Of a stretch of 64,000 nucleotides of DNA, positions 33,924 to 46,551 are shown piece after piece. The position numbers and the translations under genes were made by a program. Location: positions 310,001 to 374,000 of the forward strand of contig JAJLTO010000004.1 in assembly GCA_030568195.1 (NCBI GenBank). Direction: 5' to 3'. Position 1 is the first letter of the stretch. Every line of letters begins with the position of its first letter. The DNA comes from Dipodascopsis uninucleata var. uninucleata (taxonomy: Eukaryota > Ascomycota > Lipomycetes > Lipomycetales > Lipomycetaceae). The notes below the pieces were generated by a model. The model saw only the letters and a list, made by a program, of their open reading frames with translations, had not been told where the DNA came from and searched no databases.

Positions 33924-36900
33924 ATCTGATTATCTGTATTTTCTTGCTTATTCTAAGACTTTCCGTTCCTGTATTTTAAAGCTGAGGTTACTGGATCAAA
34001 TAATAGTAAAGAGTGACTGATAATATATCAAAAGAACGATAGTGAGATGCAAAAGAAGGAACGTCAAATGAGTGGCATAGATCTGATGGGCAGATATGTA
34101 TCTATCATACCCAGAAATTAAAGAGCGACTGAGAAGGTAAATAAGAATAGAGAAAGAACGACAATAATAAATGAGTGAAAATTAGAAGACAGGAAGTCGA
34201 TTACAACGGAAAATGAACGAAGTAAGGAAGCAAGGAGAAAGAAAAGCGACAGGGAAAATAGAGTAAAGCAAAATCAAGTATCATGCTTGTACAGGGTAGT
34301 AGGTTGAAAGTGCAAGTTATGAAGTGTTATTTTACTCTTTTTACACCCCCTCGAGTGACCTCACCCAAAGTCTGTATCGACGCGTCTATTGGAAACGAAG
34401 TTGACGCGTTTCAATCGTGTCTTACACGGTCTGCACTGTTGACACTTTTTCTCTATATAAGTTTAGATATCAGGCTCTAGCTAGCCCGCTCTTACGCCAC
34501 AGAATTCCAAGAATGTAGTCCACCGTTATATAGTTTTACTATTTTAAGACGATAATACTATACATGTTATTTTATTCCCATCCTTAATAGGGCCATGATT
34601 TAAAGAGTAAGACATATCTTCACCTTGATCAGATTGGGTGAAAGCAATTGATAATGCTGTATTATCTATAGCGCTGCAAAGAGAGATTAGTTATATAAGT
34701 GTATTTGAGAGCTGTCAAGTTTCATTTGCTGGCCAACTCTAGTTTTTGTTGATCGTTCAAATTATGTATTATCCGCACCAATACACTTTTGGGAGTTCGC
34801 AACTTTTAATAAGCAACCCGATTGAGGTCAGTAACAACAGGGTCCTATTCGAACTTACTCCGTTTGCTACCTGTTACTGTTTTCCATTGGTCCATCTACT
34901 CAGAGAATAAGACATGCTTGTTCTCAGTACCAATCTTTCTGCTCTTAAGAGAAACTCTTGCTATAATATGCAAGATATAATCTTTACACTGTTAATTTCT
35001 CGATTTTTATTTTACTGCTTACTTGACTTTAATCACCAGAGTACGGAATAATTTTTTCATGTTACAAGCAAGTCAAATCAGTTGTACATAAACGGCAAGC
35101 AATATTTAGATACAAAACTACGTTATCAGGCATTGTATTTTTAATCGTGAGTGCCAGTGAGGCATGTTCGATTGGGTTGAGTCTTTGTCCTGCTTATAAC
35201 TTGCAGTCTAATTTTATGGTAGGCCTAGTCATGCTTAGTTAAGATAAACCGGGCATTCATTTAATACAGCATCTAAAGTTTTTGTATTCAGCAAGGGCTG
35301 GCTATATTACATGCAAGGCGTACATGTATGATATAATGTACGCTGTGATTCCTTAATTTACTTACCATTTGATGCTTTTCTTAAGTGTAGGAACTATATA
35401 AGAGTAATCTATTTTCTGTCAAATTTATATTACGTTACACAAAGATGGTCTGTGCACGAAATGTGCCTCTGTTTGTATACCGTGTGCCGTAGTCATCTGC
35501 GCGGTTTAGAGAGCTGGCAGCCTTCAAGAATTAGTGGTGTTGCCGTGTCATGTGCCTGTCTAGGACAGAATGACATGTCGTGGACGCTAAGAATTTCTGC
35601 ATGTCGCTGGGCCAGAGATTGTGAATACGCTAGTTTGGCTTGTATAAGAGAGGAAGCAGATAATTGGTGCTGTTTGTATCTAGGCAGAGTTTGAGAAGGC
35701 ATAGCGAGGGGAGAACTCTGAAAACATAGGTGAATTGATATTGTAATTTTCTCGATTTTTGTAACTTTTTATCGGTTACCTATCTCTTGAAGTTCTTTAG
35801 TTGCTTAATGGCTTGTGAATAATAAGAAATTCTTTGTTACTGTGTGTTCATTATTATATTTATCTACTATACTATCTGATTAGGTTATTTCTAGCATCAA
35901 GGATATTATTTTCTATCTTTCCAACTCTCGCGCATGTTCTCTTTTATTTGTCTTTGTATACATCGCTGTCCCTGTTATTTATATGTGCATTAAATCTTGG
36001 AAAAAACTTGTGATTTTGTTTAATTAATTGGTCTACGAGCTCTCGGAGATAGTACGTAGCTGCGGCTAAATGAAGCAATTATTGGCATCTTAGGGCTAAT
36101 TATAAAGAAAAGTAGCTAACTAAAGCTGAATTAATTGCATCTTTAGGAGTAGTAATATGATAAAGCACTTAGTACATCAGATATCACGTTTTCTAATTGC
36201 AATTTTATAGGGCATGTAATCTCACAAGGCAGACTAGCACGAGAAAGCGCCGTATCGAGATATGCCTCTCCGTGGACACTGGTTGTTAGAAGAAACACTG
36301 AGTACATATTTAACTGACTAATAACGTGTAAATGCAAGCACGGTAGGACAGAAATTAAAAACGAGGGGAAGGTGTCCAACTCGTAAATCACATACACATT
36401 AAGCAACTACATCTTATTGAGTTAGAATCAGGACGAGAGGAACCTTAGTAACGTAGCCTGAGTGCCTGACCATATCGTATACTATATCTTAACCCACCGG
36501 CTTTAATCGGTCTCAGTTATTGCCTTCATCTGCGATATTTATCAGTAGTAAGTCTACCATTGATCTGCTGCACGCGTTTTTACTATATACCTCCATGAGC
36601 TCACCGAACCATCACACCATAACATTTTAATTCTTTTGGTTCGCTAAAAGGATAATGATCTAGAGCCTGTTAAGTTGTCATGTTCGTTGGCTCGACAACA
36701 TGCGACTGCATGTAGTCGACCAGACAAGTGCCCGCACTTTGGGGATACTGAATCTAACCTCCATTTACGCGGCCGGCTTGTATAGCCACGTACAGACGAC
36801 GTCCAGGATTGATAATTATAATCCCGTAAAATCGCTAGCATTTCCGGGCCATTGACTCGGATAAACAGTGTTCTAGAGCTGCCCAGAAAATCTGATCACA

Positions 36901-38806
36901 AACAAGTCATGCGTAATGAAATAAGCTTACGCAAAAAAATTGATTGTTAGTCTTACAGAGTCAATTGAAATAGGATCGCGGGATGACTTTATTCCAAACG
37001 GAAGGCTCTCTCAGCATTCTCCTCCTCACGACTCCGCTAATTAATAAAGTCTGATCCACACCTTTCCCCCAACCTTATGACCACGAAATTGCGGTCTTAC
37101 TATTTACTAGGAGCCAACGATACAATTATCTACAATATTCGTATTTGATCTGTCATATAACATATAAAATGTAACGAGAAATCGAAAAATTATAAGGAAA
37201 TCATCTATATTAGATGCTTCCGGGTGCCGTATGTATATATACGTCGACTCAGCTCGCAAGTCAAGCTAGATCTACCCCCACGTCACAATGCGTATCTCGA
37301 GGCTCGTGTACCCCTAACGAACGAACGCTTTTGCAGTTTTGTGCCACAATTGTTTAAGATTTTACACGCTCTGCAAGCGAGTGACGCTAATATCGGTTAT
37401 ATGCCGTGTATTTGCCGATATGACTAACATCAGGACGATTAATTAGTAATAGCTATATAAATATTACGTGCTATGTCTTATGTAACGTATGATACATGCT
37501 TACGAAGAATCTTATATAACAAAGCACAAATTGTGTCATTTGCTTTTCTCTATCGTGAAGAGATGATAAGCTAGCCGTAGATGACAGTGATAATGCAATT
37601 TGTGCATTTTGACCTCAAAAATTCACAGCGATAGATGCTATGTGCGGTTATAAATCTCAAGTTAGCCTTAATATGGTTAGAATATCGCGATGTATAAAGT
37701 GCTACAGGCAAACTCTAATATCCCACTTGCCTAAGATACGTCTTACCGTGTTGAAAATTAGTTATACTCGAGAAAAACGCCCCGCAGCAAAATGGTTATT
37801 CAATTTGGATTAAATACAAGCAGCCTCCCATACTGCAGGCCATTGGTATTTATTCTAACAGCATTCGCAGATCCCTATACATTTCGTGAGCCTGCAGTAT
37901 CAGGTCATAGATATCTCGATTTCGACACAGGAAAGTTGAACTGCTAGCATCAATAATAATTTTAATGCTAGTGTTCGAGCTAAAATAGTGAATCGAAAAT
38001 TTTAAAGCTCTTGGTCTACGGTTTTGTTTCTTTATATGTTCTCTTGTAGACTTAGTAGAATAAATTTCTATTATAAGGGATCTTTGTTTATTAAATAGAG
38101 CTGTTACATTCATCCGCCGAGGGTAGCATTACGGTCAAAGTCGTTTTTGAGCTATCGGAAGTATATTACTAGTATAAATATAATATTTTGATAATATTAT
38201 ACATCGTACCAAAGAATAACAAAATTGTCCTTCCTAATTGCTTTTAAAATCATATCGATTATTCCATTTCCTTTCTCTAACAGGGAGCATATCTTCTGGT
38301 CATACATATTGGATTTACTGAGTATCGAATACGTCGTGGATCAAATCTCTGCTGGCAGAAAACAGATTTCGCTGACTGCTCGGTTTCATTGATTCTCCAA
38401 AGTACATCAGCAGATCCGGTCCGCGGTCGTCGTATTATTGTTGCAAAAGGTATCGCTTACAGGACGAAAGCTGGTTACTAGGAGTGAAGTCTTTTTTTTT
38501 GGTTTCAGAATACAGTTGATTTGCTAACTCTTGTTCTCGTTATAATAGTTACTTTCAAATTTTAATCGATGTCTAGTGGCTCTTTGTCAGTTTTACTTTT
38601 ATCAACTTCATTTATTTCAATATTCTCCGTGAGAAAGGACTATTTCTGAATTACTATATTCTACATTATTAGCTTGGTCTAATTAATGATTTATCTCGAG
38701 TTTTCATAAGAGCATATATCCGAGGAATATTGTGTTTTGCAGACCATAATACTGACGAACAAATATCTTCTTTTTCATTTTCAAATCAACAACAACAGCA
38801 CAGACT
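33924..38806. other. Long divergent intergenic region (4.9 kb)
   Basis: It separates the TEA factor (minus) from the auxin-efflux-type carrier (plus). Two coding-like items are noted. One is a minus-strand open stretch of 87 codons (37850-38113), with the protein-like segment SSNTSIKIIIDASSSTFLC. The other is a plus-strand stretch (38283-38481) preceded by a strong acceptor, CTTTCTCTAACAG. Neither has a recognisable family. The remainder looks non-coding. It may hold a long regulatory promoter for the TEA factor. Confidence 0.4.
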
Positions 38807-40436
38807 ATGGCATTGTCAATTGGAGCTTCGATATATATTGCTATAAAGCCAATCATTAAGATCTTTATTGCAGTTTCCTTTGGTTTTTATTTTGCCAGAA
38901 AAGGTATTCTCGATGTCCACACATGCAAGAAACTTTCATCTCTAATGATCAACTATTTTGCGCCATGTATTATATTTAATAAGGTTCTCCAAGCATTTGA
39001 CATTAGTATGATGAAGCTGGCTGCTACATGTCTACTGACAGGAATTTTGTTTCTTGTATGTGGAATGGCATTTGGTGCTCTGGTACGCTACTTCACTCCT
39101 GTTCCAAAGTACTGGAAAGGTGGAGCTATGGTGTCGACAATTTGGAGTAATTCAGGTGACATTCCCATGGCTTACGTCATGACAATCACGGCCTCTTCAC
39201 CTTTTGTGTCTGGAGATGAAGATAGAGGCATAGCTTACGTTTCCATCCTCATGTCCGTCAGTATTATCAGCTTGTTTTCATTTGGAGGTGTACAATTGGT
39301 GGAGTCTGATTTCAACGTGTCAGATGATAGTAGTGATGATGAGGTTTCGGATCCTGAGAAGGGTCGACAGTTACCAACGGATCAAAGCCATGGCATGTCG
39401 GTGAATAAATTGAAAAATATGTTTAATTTTTCAAAAAAAAGTGATAAGACTAAATCGTCATCAATCAAAGAGGAATCTGGTGACGAAGCTGATGAAAAAA
39501 GTGAGCATCCAGTACAGGAGTCGGCTATAGTTATTAGCGAGGCTCCTGACAATGATCTTGAACAGGACGGAGCCAATTCGTTAATTCTTACTCCTGTAGA
39601 ATCAGCTGGTGTCCGATCGTTACGTAGAAGATTATCTAGGGCGTCGGCTGCTCAGGCTCAGGCTTTAGCAGGATCTAATCCTGAAGTAGACGAAGGTGTT
39701 GCTTTAGATCCAGTTATTAGTGCAGTCTCCATGAACGTGGAGTCACAAATGCGTCAAGGGAAGCAGAGTGTTTTTATAGCTAAACTGATTCTAATTTTGA
39801 AAAATTTATATCAGCCACCAACAGCATCTCTTATTGTTGCGATTGTGATTGCGATTATTTCTCCTGTAAAGAGATTATTCGTAGTAACTGATTATGATCT
39901 CTCTGATGCACCAGATGGCAAGCCAATTCTTGATTTCGTTATGGATTTCACCAGTTTCATTGGTCAAGCTAGCGTGCCTCTTGGATTGTCGTTACTTGGT
40001 TCTAGCATCGGAAGACTGAAGATTAATGGCCTGCCGAAAGGATTTTGGAAATGTATTGCTTTGATCGCATTACTTAAGTTGGTCGTTCTTCCAATTATTG
40101 TAATTGCGTGGTCGCAACGAATGAGAAGTGCGGGCTTGCTACCTGAAGACAATTTGATTATTGTGTTTGTATTTGTAATAGCGGGTGCTTGTCCTACGGC
40201 GACTTCTCAGTTTTATTTGACTGCTTTTTTTGCTCCTGAGGAGGCTTCCCGTGTAAAGCAAATGGACTGTTTAGCATCGTAAGTATTTTCTCAAATTGCG
40301 AAAGTGGTCGTTTAACATGTTTCATAATTTACTTACTTCTCGTGCATCTAGTGTTCTCATATTTCAATATATTTCTCTTGTTTTTTCATTGGCTACAGTC
40401 GTCACATATACTCTCAAGGTAGTCATAGGAGAGTGA
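38807..40436 (+). CDS. Auxin efflux carrier (PIN-like/AEC) family membrane transporter
   Basis: Exons 38807-40278 and 40352-40436 (73-nt intron, phase matched) give 518 residues. The N-terminal half carries about five hydrophobic segments with the AEC-type start (IYIAIKPIIKIFIAVSFGFY, then FARKGILD). A 190-residue charged, Ser-rich cytosolic loop sits at about 165-340. Five more membrane segments follow, including FIGQASVPLGLSLLGSSIGR and CPTATSQFYLTAFF. The second exon supplies the last helix (VLIFQYISLVFSLATVVTYT). Fungal members such as yeast Ecm3 are organic-anion-type carriers of uncertain substrate, probably in the ER or plasma membrane. Confidence 0.9.
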
Positions 40437-41454
40437 AGCATCTAAAGAAATAGGATTTGACATTGATATGCATATTACTGCGTTATTAGTATAATTGGCA
40501 GCCTACAGAATTTCGCTCTTATATATGCATTCAACCACTTATTCTAGCGATATGAATGTTTATGGAGTGATTTGATTTTAGTTTTATCAATACGAAGCAA
40601 CTTTCTGTTGTAGCTTATCTCCAGTAAGAAAGTGAAGATATTCTCAGTTCTACGATAACAGGTTATAACAACGGTAAACTGAATATTCGACGCAACAGTG
40701 CATGTCTTTGAGAGCAATTCAGTATAGGCACATTTCAACTGCAATTTCTAAGTTACTTTAATTTTTTATTTGGGTTATTCGGGTTTTATTATGGAAGGTG
40801 GTAAATAAAATAATCATGACTTTTTTCATAACGGTGTTGTGACTTTCATATTAACATTTTTAAGACAAAAACGACTTGCTTCTGCTTATCTTGCACTACA
40901 CATCATTTTAAGTCTTCATTTTGATTATTCTTTCTGTACTGGCAAATTTAGCCTTGTTTAGCATCATGATATCATTTACAATGTGAATATCGGTCTACAA
41001 AATTTCATGATTTACTACACACTCAAAGTCCTAATGATTGCAAATTCAGCCAACTCATCTAATCTTAAATGATCTAATTATAATATATATTCATAAATAT
41101 CATGTGTACAGTAAGAATTTTTAAAAAAATATTTAGCAAGCCAGATAAATCACATAGTCATACAGTTTTACAGTTTATACCATAACAGCCTCCGAAAAGA
41201 AAACGAGAAAATAGCGAAAAAAATGCAAATGCAACAAACAGTCAAACCCCACAATGAACCAAACCTTTATAAACAGCCATTACAATAGGAAATGTACCGC
41301 ACAGTCTTGTGAGATAAATTTTCAAATAAGCTTAAGAGCGATAATGAATAGCATCTCTCTGATGATTAAAACCAAACAACAACCATGATAACCAGAATTT
41401 TCGAAGTTCAAACTTTGAGAGACAGAAGTTACTTTCGGTCTATTCCAAAATGCC
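40437..41454. other. Convergent intergenic, no gene seen
   Basis: 1.0 kb of AT-rich sequence between two convergent stop codons. It holds short poly-A and poly-T tracts. No gene or repeat was seen. Confidence 0.5.
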
Positions 41455-44400
41455 TTATAGCGCGATATTGGATTTTGGATCGTAGTCTGGTGGTCGGCCA
41501 GCAAACACCACTTTACCACGTGCATTTAATGCTGCGCCATCATACGATATTAGAACATTAGGATATTGTTCTCTCGTTCTTATAACCTCATCCTCTGCAA
41601 CGCCAGTATCATCAAAGGGAATCCAGATCACAGGAGTTTTAGCACGAAGAGCCTCATGTTTGAAAGCTTGATTAACAAGATAATCTCTCTCTTCAGGTGA
41701 CAAATCTTCTAAATCTTCAGCGACACCTTCCAAAAGAGCAAGATCCTTTGAATTCTTCGCAATTTCAGAGCGCATAACTTCAGAATTGTTTCCTGTGTAA
41801 ATAAGATCTGTGATGTTCTTAATGGGTATAGTGGACAAAGGCTTCGAAATACCAATCTTTTGGGCACCCTTATTAACATGATCAAACACTTGGCCCGTTG
41901 TTGCATTCAGAGTTGCTGCGATTGGTTTACTAAAGAAACTCATCAAATGCCCTAAAGGAGACATTAAAACTTCATCTCCTTCTGAATCAAACTCATAGAA
42001 TGCCGAAGTAGGACTTGGATTATTACTCTTTCTATCAAGACTCGTACTTGTATCAGCACTGTCATTGGATTTGTTGGCAGAAAGATCAAAGTCATATCTA
42101 TCAATTTCATCATTCTCAAGCTCACATTCTGTATGAAGCGTCTTCTTCATATCGCTCTTTGTAGGCTCATTTTCGTTCTCATTGACACACCCTGTTGCTT
42201 CCATAGTAGAATATGATGTTACAGTATCTTTACCGGCAAGCAATGGAACATGTGTTTGATCCTGCCATCTTTGGAATCTCTCTCTTGCTTTATGCTCGAT
42301 TTCAACAGGTAGATAAGTAATCAGAGGACCATAAGACTTATTTAAGAGATATTGAAACAGAATAGTAGCAAAAAACATGATTATCATAATAATTCCATGT
42401 GGTGTGCAAGTAGCATTCAGATTTTCATCACGCACCAAAAAGAATAGGCCGACGAGACATAACTCCATCACATACACACCAGTAAAAAGCTGGTTTATCG
42501 CACGAGGGAAATATAGTCCAGACGAGTCAATCTGGTTATAATGACAGAATAAAAACTCATATCTGTAAGCAATGTAAAAAAGTGTGAATGCAATCAAACA
42601 CATTGGAATAATAAGAGGTGAGATGATCGTATAAACTAAACCAATAGCTCCCATATTTGTGTAAATGGGATAGAATGTACCCCATTTTACTGCTACCAGC
42701 TTGGTAGCACGAGTAAACTTTTGACGGGCCGTATTATCCATTAGAGGGCCAAGTACCTTCTGCATGAGAAGAGGTCCGATTCGCAAAAGAGCACCAGCAC
42801 TCACAGTAAGTCCTTGTAGAATCAAATACGAAAAGAAAAAGTTAGATGCCTTCGGCAGATTCGAAGCTAATAAAGAAGCAATGGAAGTTGGATTCTTAGT
42901 AAGCTGTTGAATGACAGTAGTAATCGAACTCGCGATCGTGATAACCAAGAAAACCTGGACGAAAAGAAATGCAAAATACCCATTCTGAACAGTCAACTCT
43001 ACCAAAACACCAGTTGAATTGCCACGCTGTCTGGCAAGGATTCTCAGAATCACAGGTAGCAATGCCATAAGACCTGCAAGGGCAGCAGGAGGAAGAATAC
43101 CAGAGATTATACCCTTGATCGAATATGGAAGATCATTGATAAAATCCAGGAAAGGAAGTGCACTGGTCAGATAACTCAGCTGCGAAACGATACCAACAAA
43201 CGCCACAGGGAAAGCCCAGCCAAAAATCAAAGCAGCTGTGATAGACAAAACTGAACCATTTCGCACTATTGCTTCAAGCCAGTTGATACGCATATTGGAC
43301 CAAATGATATCTCTAGGATTGATCTCTACCAACCTAGGAACCATATAACGAGCAGAAACACTTGCAAGAGACTGACATGCCATATGAGCTGCAATCTGAT
43401 TATTAAACTGAATGAAACAAGAGTTCATAAGAGGATAACTCTCAGCATCATTTTGAAGTTCTTTAATATCCATATTCATAGTATTTAACTTCTCTTTGCA
43501 CCAATTAATGGTATCTACCTTCTTCATGAAATAAGGGATTCCAATTGGAAACCACGATGGGGTAACTCTGTGAGTTGGTCTATCTTTTACACTTAGATAC
43601 TTCTCCCATGCAGGAGTCTCGAAACCAGTTGACGGCATGGATGTTGAAATATTGCCGATTTCAGATACAGGCGCATGTTTAGCTTTCTTCTGGTCTTTAC
43701 GCAATTTTTTCAAATGCGCCTTATAAGCTTTTTGGATGAGCTGAGTCTCGGCACTCTCCAGCTTGCGAGCAATAGTATCCCGCTCACTGATCATATCGGT
43801 CAGCGTGTTAAGGCTTCTGTTGATCCACACATTGCGAACTCCGCCCGGAAATACACTAAACAAATGCTTAATCTTCTCTTCGTCTAAAAGTAACTCCGGA
43901 ACTGCTCTGATTAATACGGTCGTAGCACTCGCACGGAGTCTATGCTGTGGCGATATCAAATATCTCTGTCTCATTTTAATATAAGCTGCCATTTCATGGC
44001 TAAAAACGGCACACACGAATATAATGAAAAAAATTGCGAGAATAAGATGAGCCCAATATCTTTGAGTGAACTCGGAGCCTACATTGACCCAAGCCAGCCT
44101 GTCAAGTCCAGTAGCTTCGCCGTCGCCCTCAGTGCCATTGATAGGCAACAGGATTGGTAAGATGACAAGCGATGCAATGAAGAAAATAAAAATAAGCATG
44201 ACGAGATACCGAATAAAGAAATAAGCATCAAGACCGCAGTATCTAATGAAGTCGCTTTCTGAGGTGAATAAAGTAGGATATATCCAATCCAGTAGACCAG
44301 GACCGGCCGGTCCAATCTGCTGGCGCTTTGGAACGGCATAGGTCTTAGGCTCATAAACACGCTTCATGCGCTTGCGGAGGATGAGAAAGACCCACATTTC

Positions 44401-44643
44401 GACGCCGAAGATGATGAGCGATGCAGTGAGTGAAGACACGAAGGTCGAAAGCGATTGTCCATATGAAGACTGTGCAGAACCAGCATTGCCGTTGAGATCA
44501 AGATCGGTACCGCTAGTGCTAGAGGACGAAGCAGACGAGCTCGTTGAGCTGATCGTTAGAGACGAAAGTAGCGACGTGATTGATGGAGTTGCTGTCGACA
44601 AAGTCGATGATGCCATCGAGGCCGTTGAGCTTAGCGTCGACAT
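41455..44643 (-). CDS. OSCA/Csc1-type calcium-permeable stress-gated channel (Rsn1/Phm7 family)
   Basis: A single exon of 1062 residues from the ATG at 44643. The open frame continues upstream only through non-ATG codons. A Ser/Thr-rich N-terminus precedes a first membrane helix (FVSSLTASLIIFGVEMWVFL), then two more helices and the cytosolic PHM7_cyt domain at about 200-400 (STTVLIRAVPELLLDEEKIK...FIQFNNQIAAHMACQSL). The RSN1_7TM pore domain follows (about 420-750, including GIISGILPPAALAGLMALLP and FFFSYLILQG). A long acidic tail contains a C-terminal PHM7_ext-type motif (TPVIWIPFDDTGVAEDE...GRPPDYDP). The family are mechanosensitive or osmosensitive cation channels at the plasma membrane. 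It is divergent from a TMEM16 gene. Confidence 0.93.
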   Translation of the reverse strand: MSTLSSTASMASSTLSTATPSITSLLSSLTISSTSSSASSSSTSGTDLDLNGNAGSAQSSYGQSLSTFVSSLTASLIIFGVEMWVFLILRKRMKRVYEPKTYAVPKRQQIGPAGPGLLDWIYPTLFTSESDFIRYCGLDAYFFIRYLVMLIFIFFIASLVILPILLPINGTEGDGEATGLDRLAWVNVGSEFTQRYWAHLILAIFFIIFVCAVFSHEMAAYIKMRQRYLISPQHRLRASATTVLIRAVPELLLDEEKIKHLFSVFPGGVRNVWINRSLNTLTDMISERDTIARKLESAETQLIQKAYKAHLKKLRKDQKKAKHAPVSEIGNISTSMPSTGFETPAWEKYLSVKDRPTHRVTPSWFPIGIPYFMKKVDTINWCKEKLNTMNMDIKELQNDAESYPLMNSCFIQFNNQIAAHMACQSLASVSARYMVPRLVEINPRDIIWSNMRINWLEAIVRNGSVLSITAALIFGWAFPVAFVGIVSQLSYLTSALPFLDFINDLPYSIKGIISGILPPAALAGLMALLPVILRILARQRGNSTGVLVELTVQNGYFAFLFVQVFLVITIASSITTVIQQLTKNPTSIASLLASNLPKASNFFFSYLILQGLTVSAGALLRIGPLLMQKVLGPLMDNTARQKFTRATKLVAVKWGTFYPIYTNMGAIGLVYTIISPLIIPMCLIAFTLFYIAYRYEFLFCHYNQIDSSGLYFPRAINQLFTGVYVMELCLVGLFFLVRDENLNATCTPHGIIMIIMFFATILFQYLLNKSYGPLITYLPVEIEHKARERFQRWQDQTHVPLLAGKDTVTSYSTMEATGCVNENENEPTKSDMKKTLHTECELENDEIDRYDFDLSANKSNDSADTSTSLDRKSNNPSPTSAFYEFDSEGDEVLMSPLGHLMSFFSKPIAATLNATTGQVFDHVNKGAQKIGISKPLSTIPIKNITDLIYTGNNSEVMRSEIAKNSKDLALLEGVAEDLEDLSPEERDYLVNQAFKHEALRAKTPVIWIPFDDTGVAEDEVIRTREQYPNVLISYDGAALNARGKVVFAGRPPDYDPKSNIAL

Positions 44644-46551
44644 AGTCTTGCGTCTTCCTCTCTTTCTCGTCCGTAGTAGAAAGAAAGAATGCGGCAGGAC
44701 AGACGTCTGCTGATGCAAGAGAAAATGCTTACGGCTTCCAGAGTATTTTTAAGAGTGTGTAAGGGAGAAAGAGAGAAAACGACATAGAAAGCGCGCAGCG
44801 AAGGCACGATCAGGACAAATATTTATCACAAAAAATTCTTAAAATGCGAATTGTGAATAAATATCTTTTACAAATACTCTCCATAGAGTTAAGCGATTCT
44901 AGTATTTGAAGGAAATGCTATTGTGTCATATGTTTGGATAGTGAAAAATCTAGCCCGCTGTGAGAATTGGCGTCCACTCCTGCGAATATGCAATCAGACT
45001 GGATACAAGTTTATTTTAGAGTTAGGTACTTTCTTAGTGTGGTTGTGATGCTTATTTGTGGCATATATGCAATAGTACTTGGCGTGTGTGGCACCCACCA
45101 TCTGCAGCTAACTGTATTCTCTACGCAGTATGCACTATCAGCGCCAACTGACTTTGTACACATATCAGCACCTGCAGTGATAATAGTGGATATCGTCATA
45201 ATAGATCGGCATCTTGCGTCCGCCGTACCTTTTCTACAGAGCGCCGAGCTCTCAGGTACCGTGCAAATAACGTATCTATACGCTAGCATGTATGTGGTAC
45301 CCATGACGCGGCCTCTCACCTTCGTATGTCGCCGCTAATGTCGCGCCTGCCCGCTGTAGCACTGCGACACAATGTACCCAGACTCTTCGAGAGCTGTCTT
45401 TTTTGCCTATTACATCTCGTGAATGCGCATCGCGTCCTCTCCCAGACGCAGGTCAGAGCGGCACTAATACCACAGATGCGACGTCGCGTCGCACTTCTGC
45501 TGCCCCTACCCGCACAGGCGCACCTGATAAGTGCCACTTAATCTTGCACAGCCGCTGTGGCTGCGGGCGATTATGAGTATGGGTTGGGGATATTGGTATG
45601 ACGGAAGTGGCATTTGTGGGGATATTGGTAATGAGGTAGACGATGACGACGCTGCGAGATCCAAGTAGTATTATTGTGAAGCTCTTAGTTGGCAAGAGGA
45701 GGAAATACATATGTACAGGGTAACAGCACATCTGGAGTCTTCTACAGAATAGATAGTGCCGCATGAAAAATAGTCAGTGGCTACTTAAAGCTGCAGCCTG
45801 CTTGTTGGCAAAGTAGGGCAAATTTTTTGAAGGTCTTGTTGAGGCTGATGGAGGCTGATGAATCAAGTTCCATGGACGTTTTCTCTTACAATAACCTTTC
45901 CAGGCAAGCTTCTAGATTTTTTAGCTAACGGCCTAAAAACACTACAAGCGCTTAAGATATTACAAAAGTTGGCGCTAGGAAATTTTCTCTGACCCATACT
46001 AGTGAGAAGGATTGGTTCTTGTAGTTTAATAGTTATGTTGGTATGGCGGAAGGGAGCGAACAGCCAGTTCTTGTGGTTGGTGTAGTCCAATAGCAGGACC
46101 GCAGATCAGAGCTGCTTCACTGTCATGCATCAACTTCACCTTGAAATAGCAATGGCTCTTCCCGCATTTTCGTGTACAACTTCCACACCGTTATTTAAGA
46201 CTGGTCTGTCCAGTAGTAATATTTCTAAAGCCAACCGCCCTCTCCTCTTATTGTTTTAGGTTTGAAGAAGTGCGTCAATTCCTCAACCGCGAGTTGAAAG
46301 GAGTCGTAGACTAACACTCTGCAGTTCTAAGGCATCTTGCGCAGGTGTGAGGCGTCTTCAGACTCATCGAGCGACCGCTTTCCAGCTGTCCCTTTCTTGA
46401 AATCAGTCTATCCCGCTCTTCTTAATACTCAGAACAGTACTGTTTTAGTATTTTCAGTCATTTCACTCTACAATAACGCGAATTGAGAGCTGCCGAGTCC
46501 GCAAGCTGTTGTATTAAAATATTCGATTTGTCTGTGGCGTTAGAATCAAGG
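44644..46551. other. Shared divergent promoter region of OSCA and TMEM16 genes
   Basis: 1.9 kb between the start codons of two membrane-protein genes. A G+C-richer patch at 44980-45540 has overlapping open stretches on both strands, up to about 120 codons, with no motif; I do not call them genes. A 10-bp tandem duplication (GAGGCTGATG twice) is at 45841-45860. Confidence 0.45.

Noticed and set aside
44644-44718. Upstream extension of the OSCA gene by 25 codons
   Set aside because: It begins with a non-ATG codon; the ATG at 44643 is the natural start.
44967-45540. Open stretches on both strands in a G+C-richer patch, one with hydrophobic segments
   Set aside because: Starts with a non-ATG codon at full length, overlaps equally open frames on the other strand, and shows no motif.
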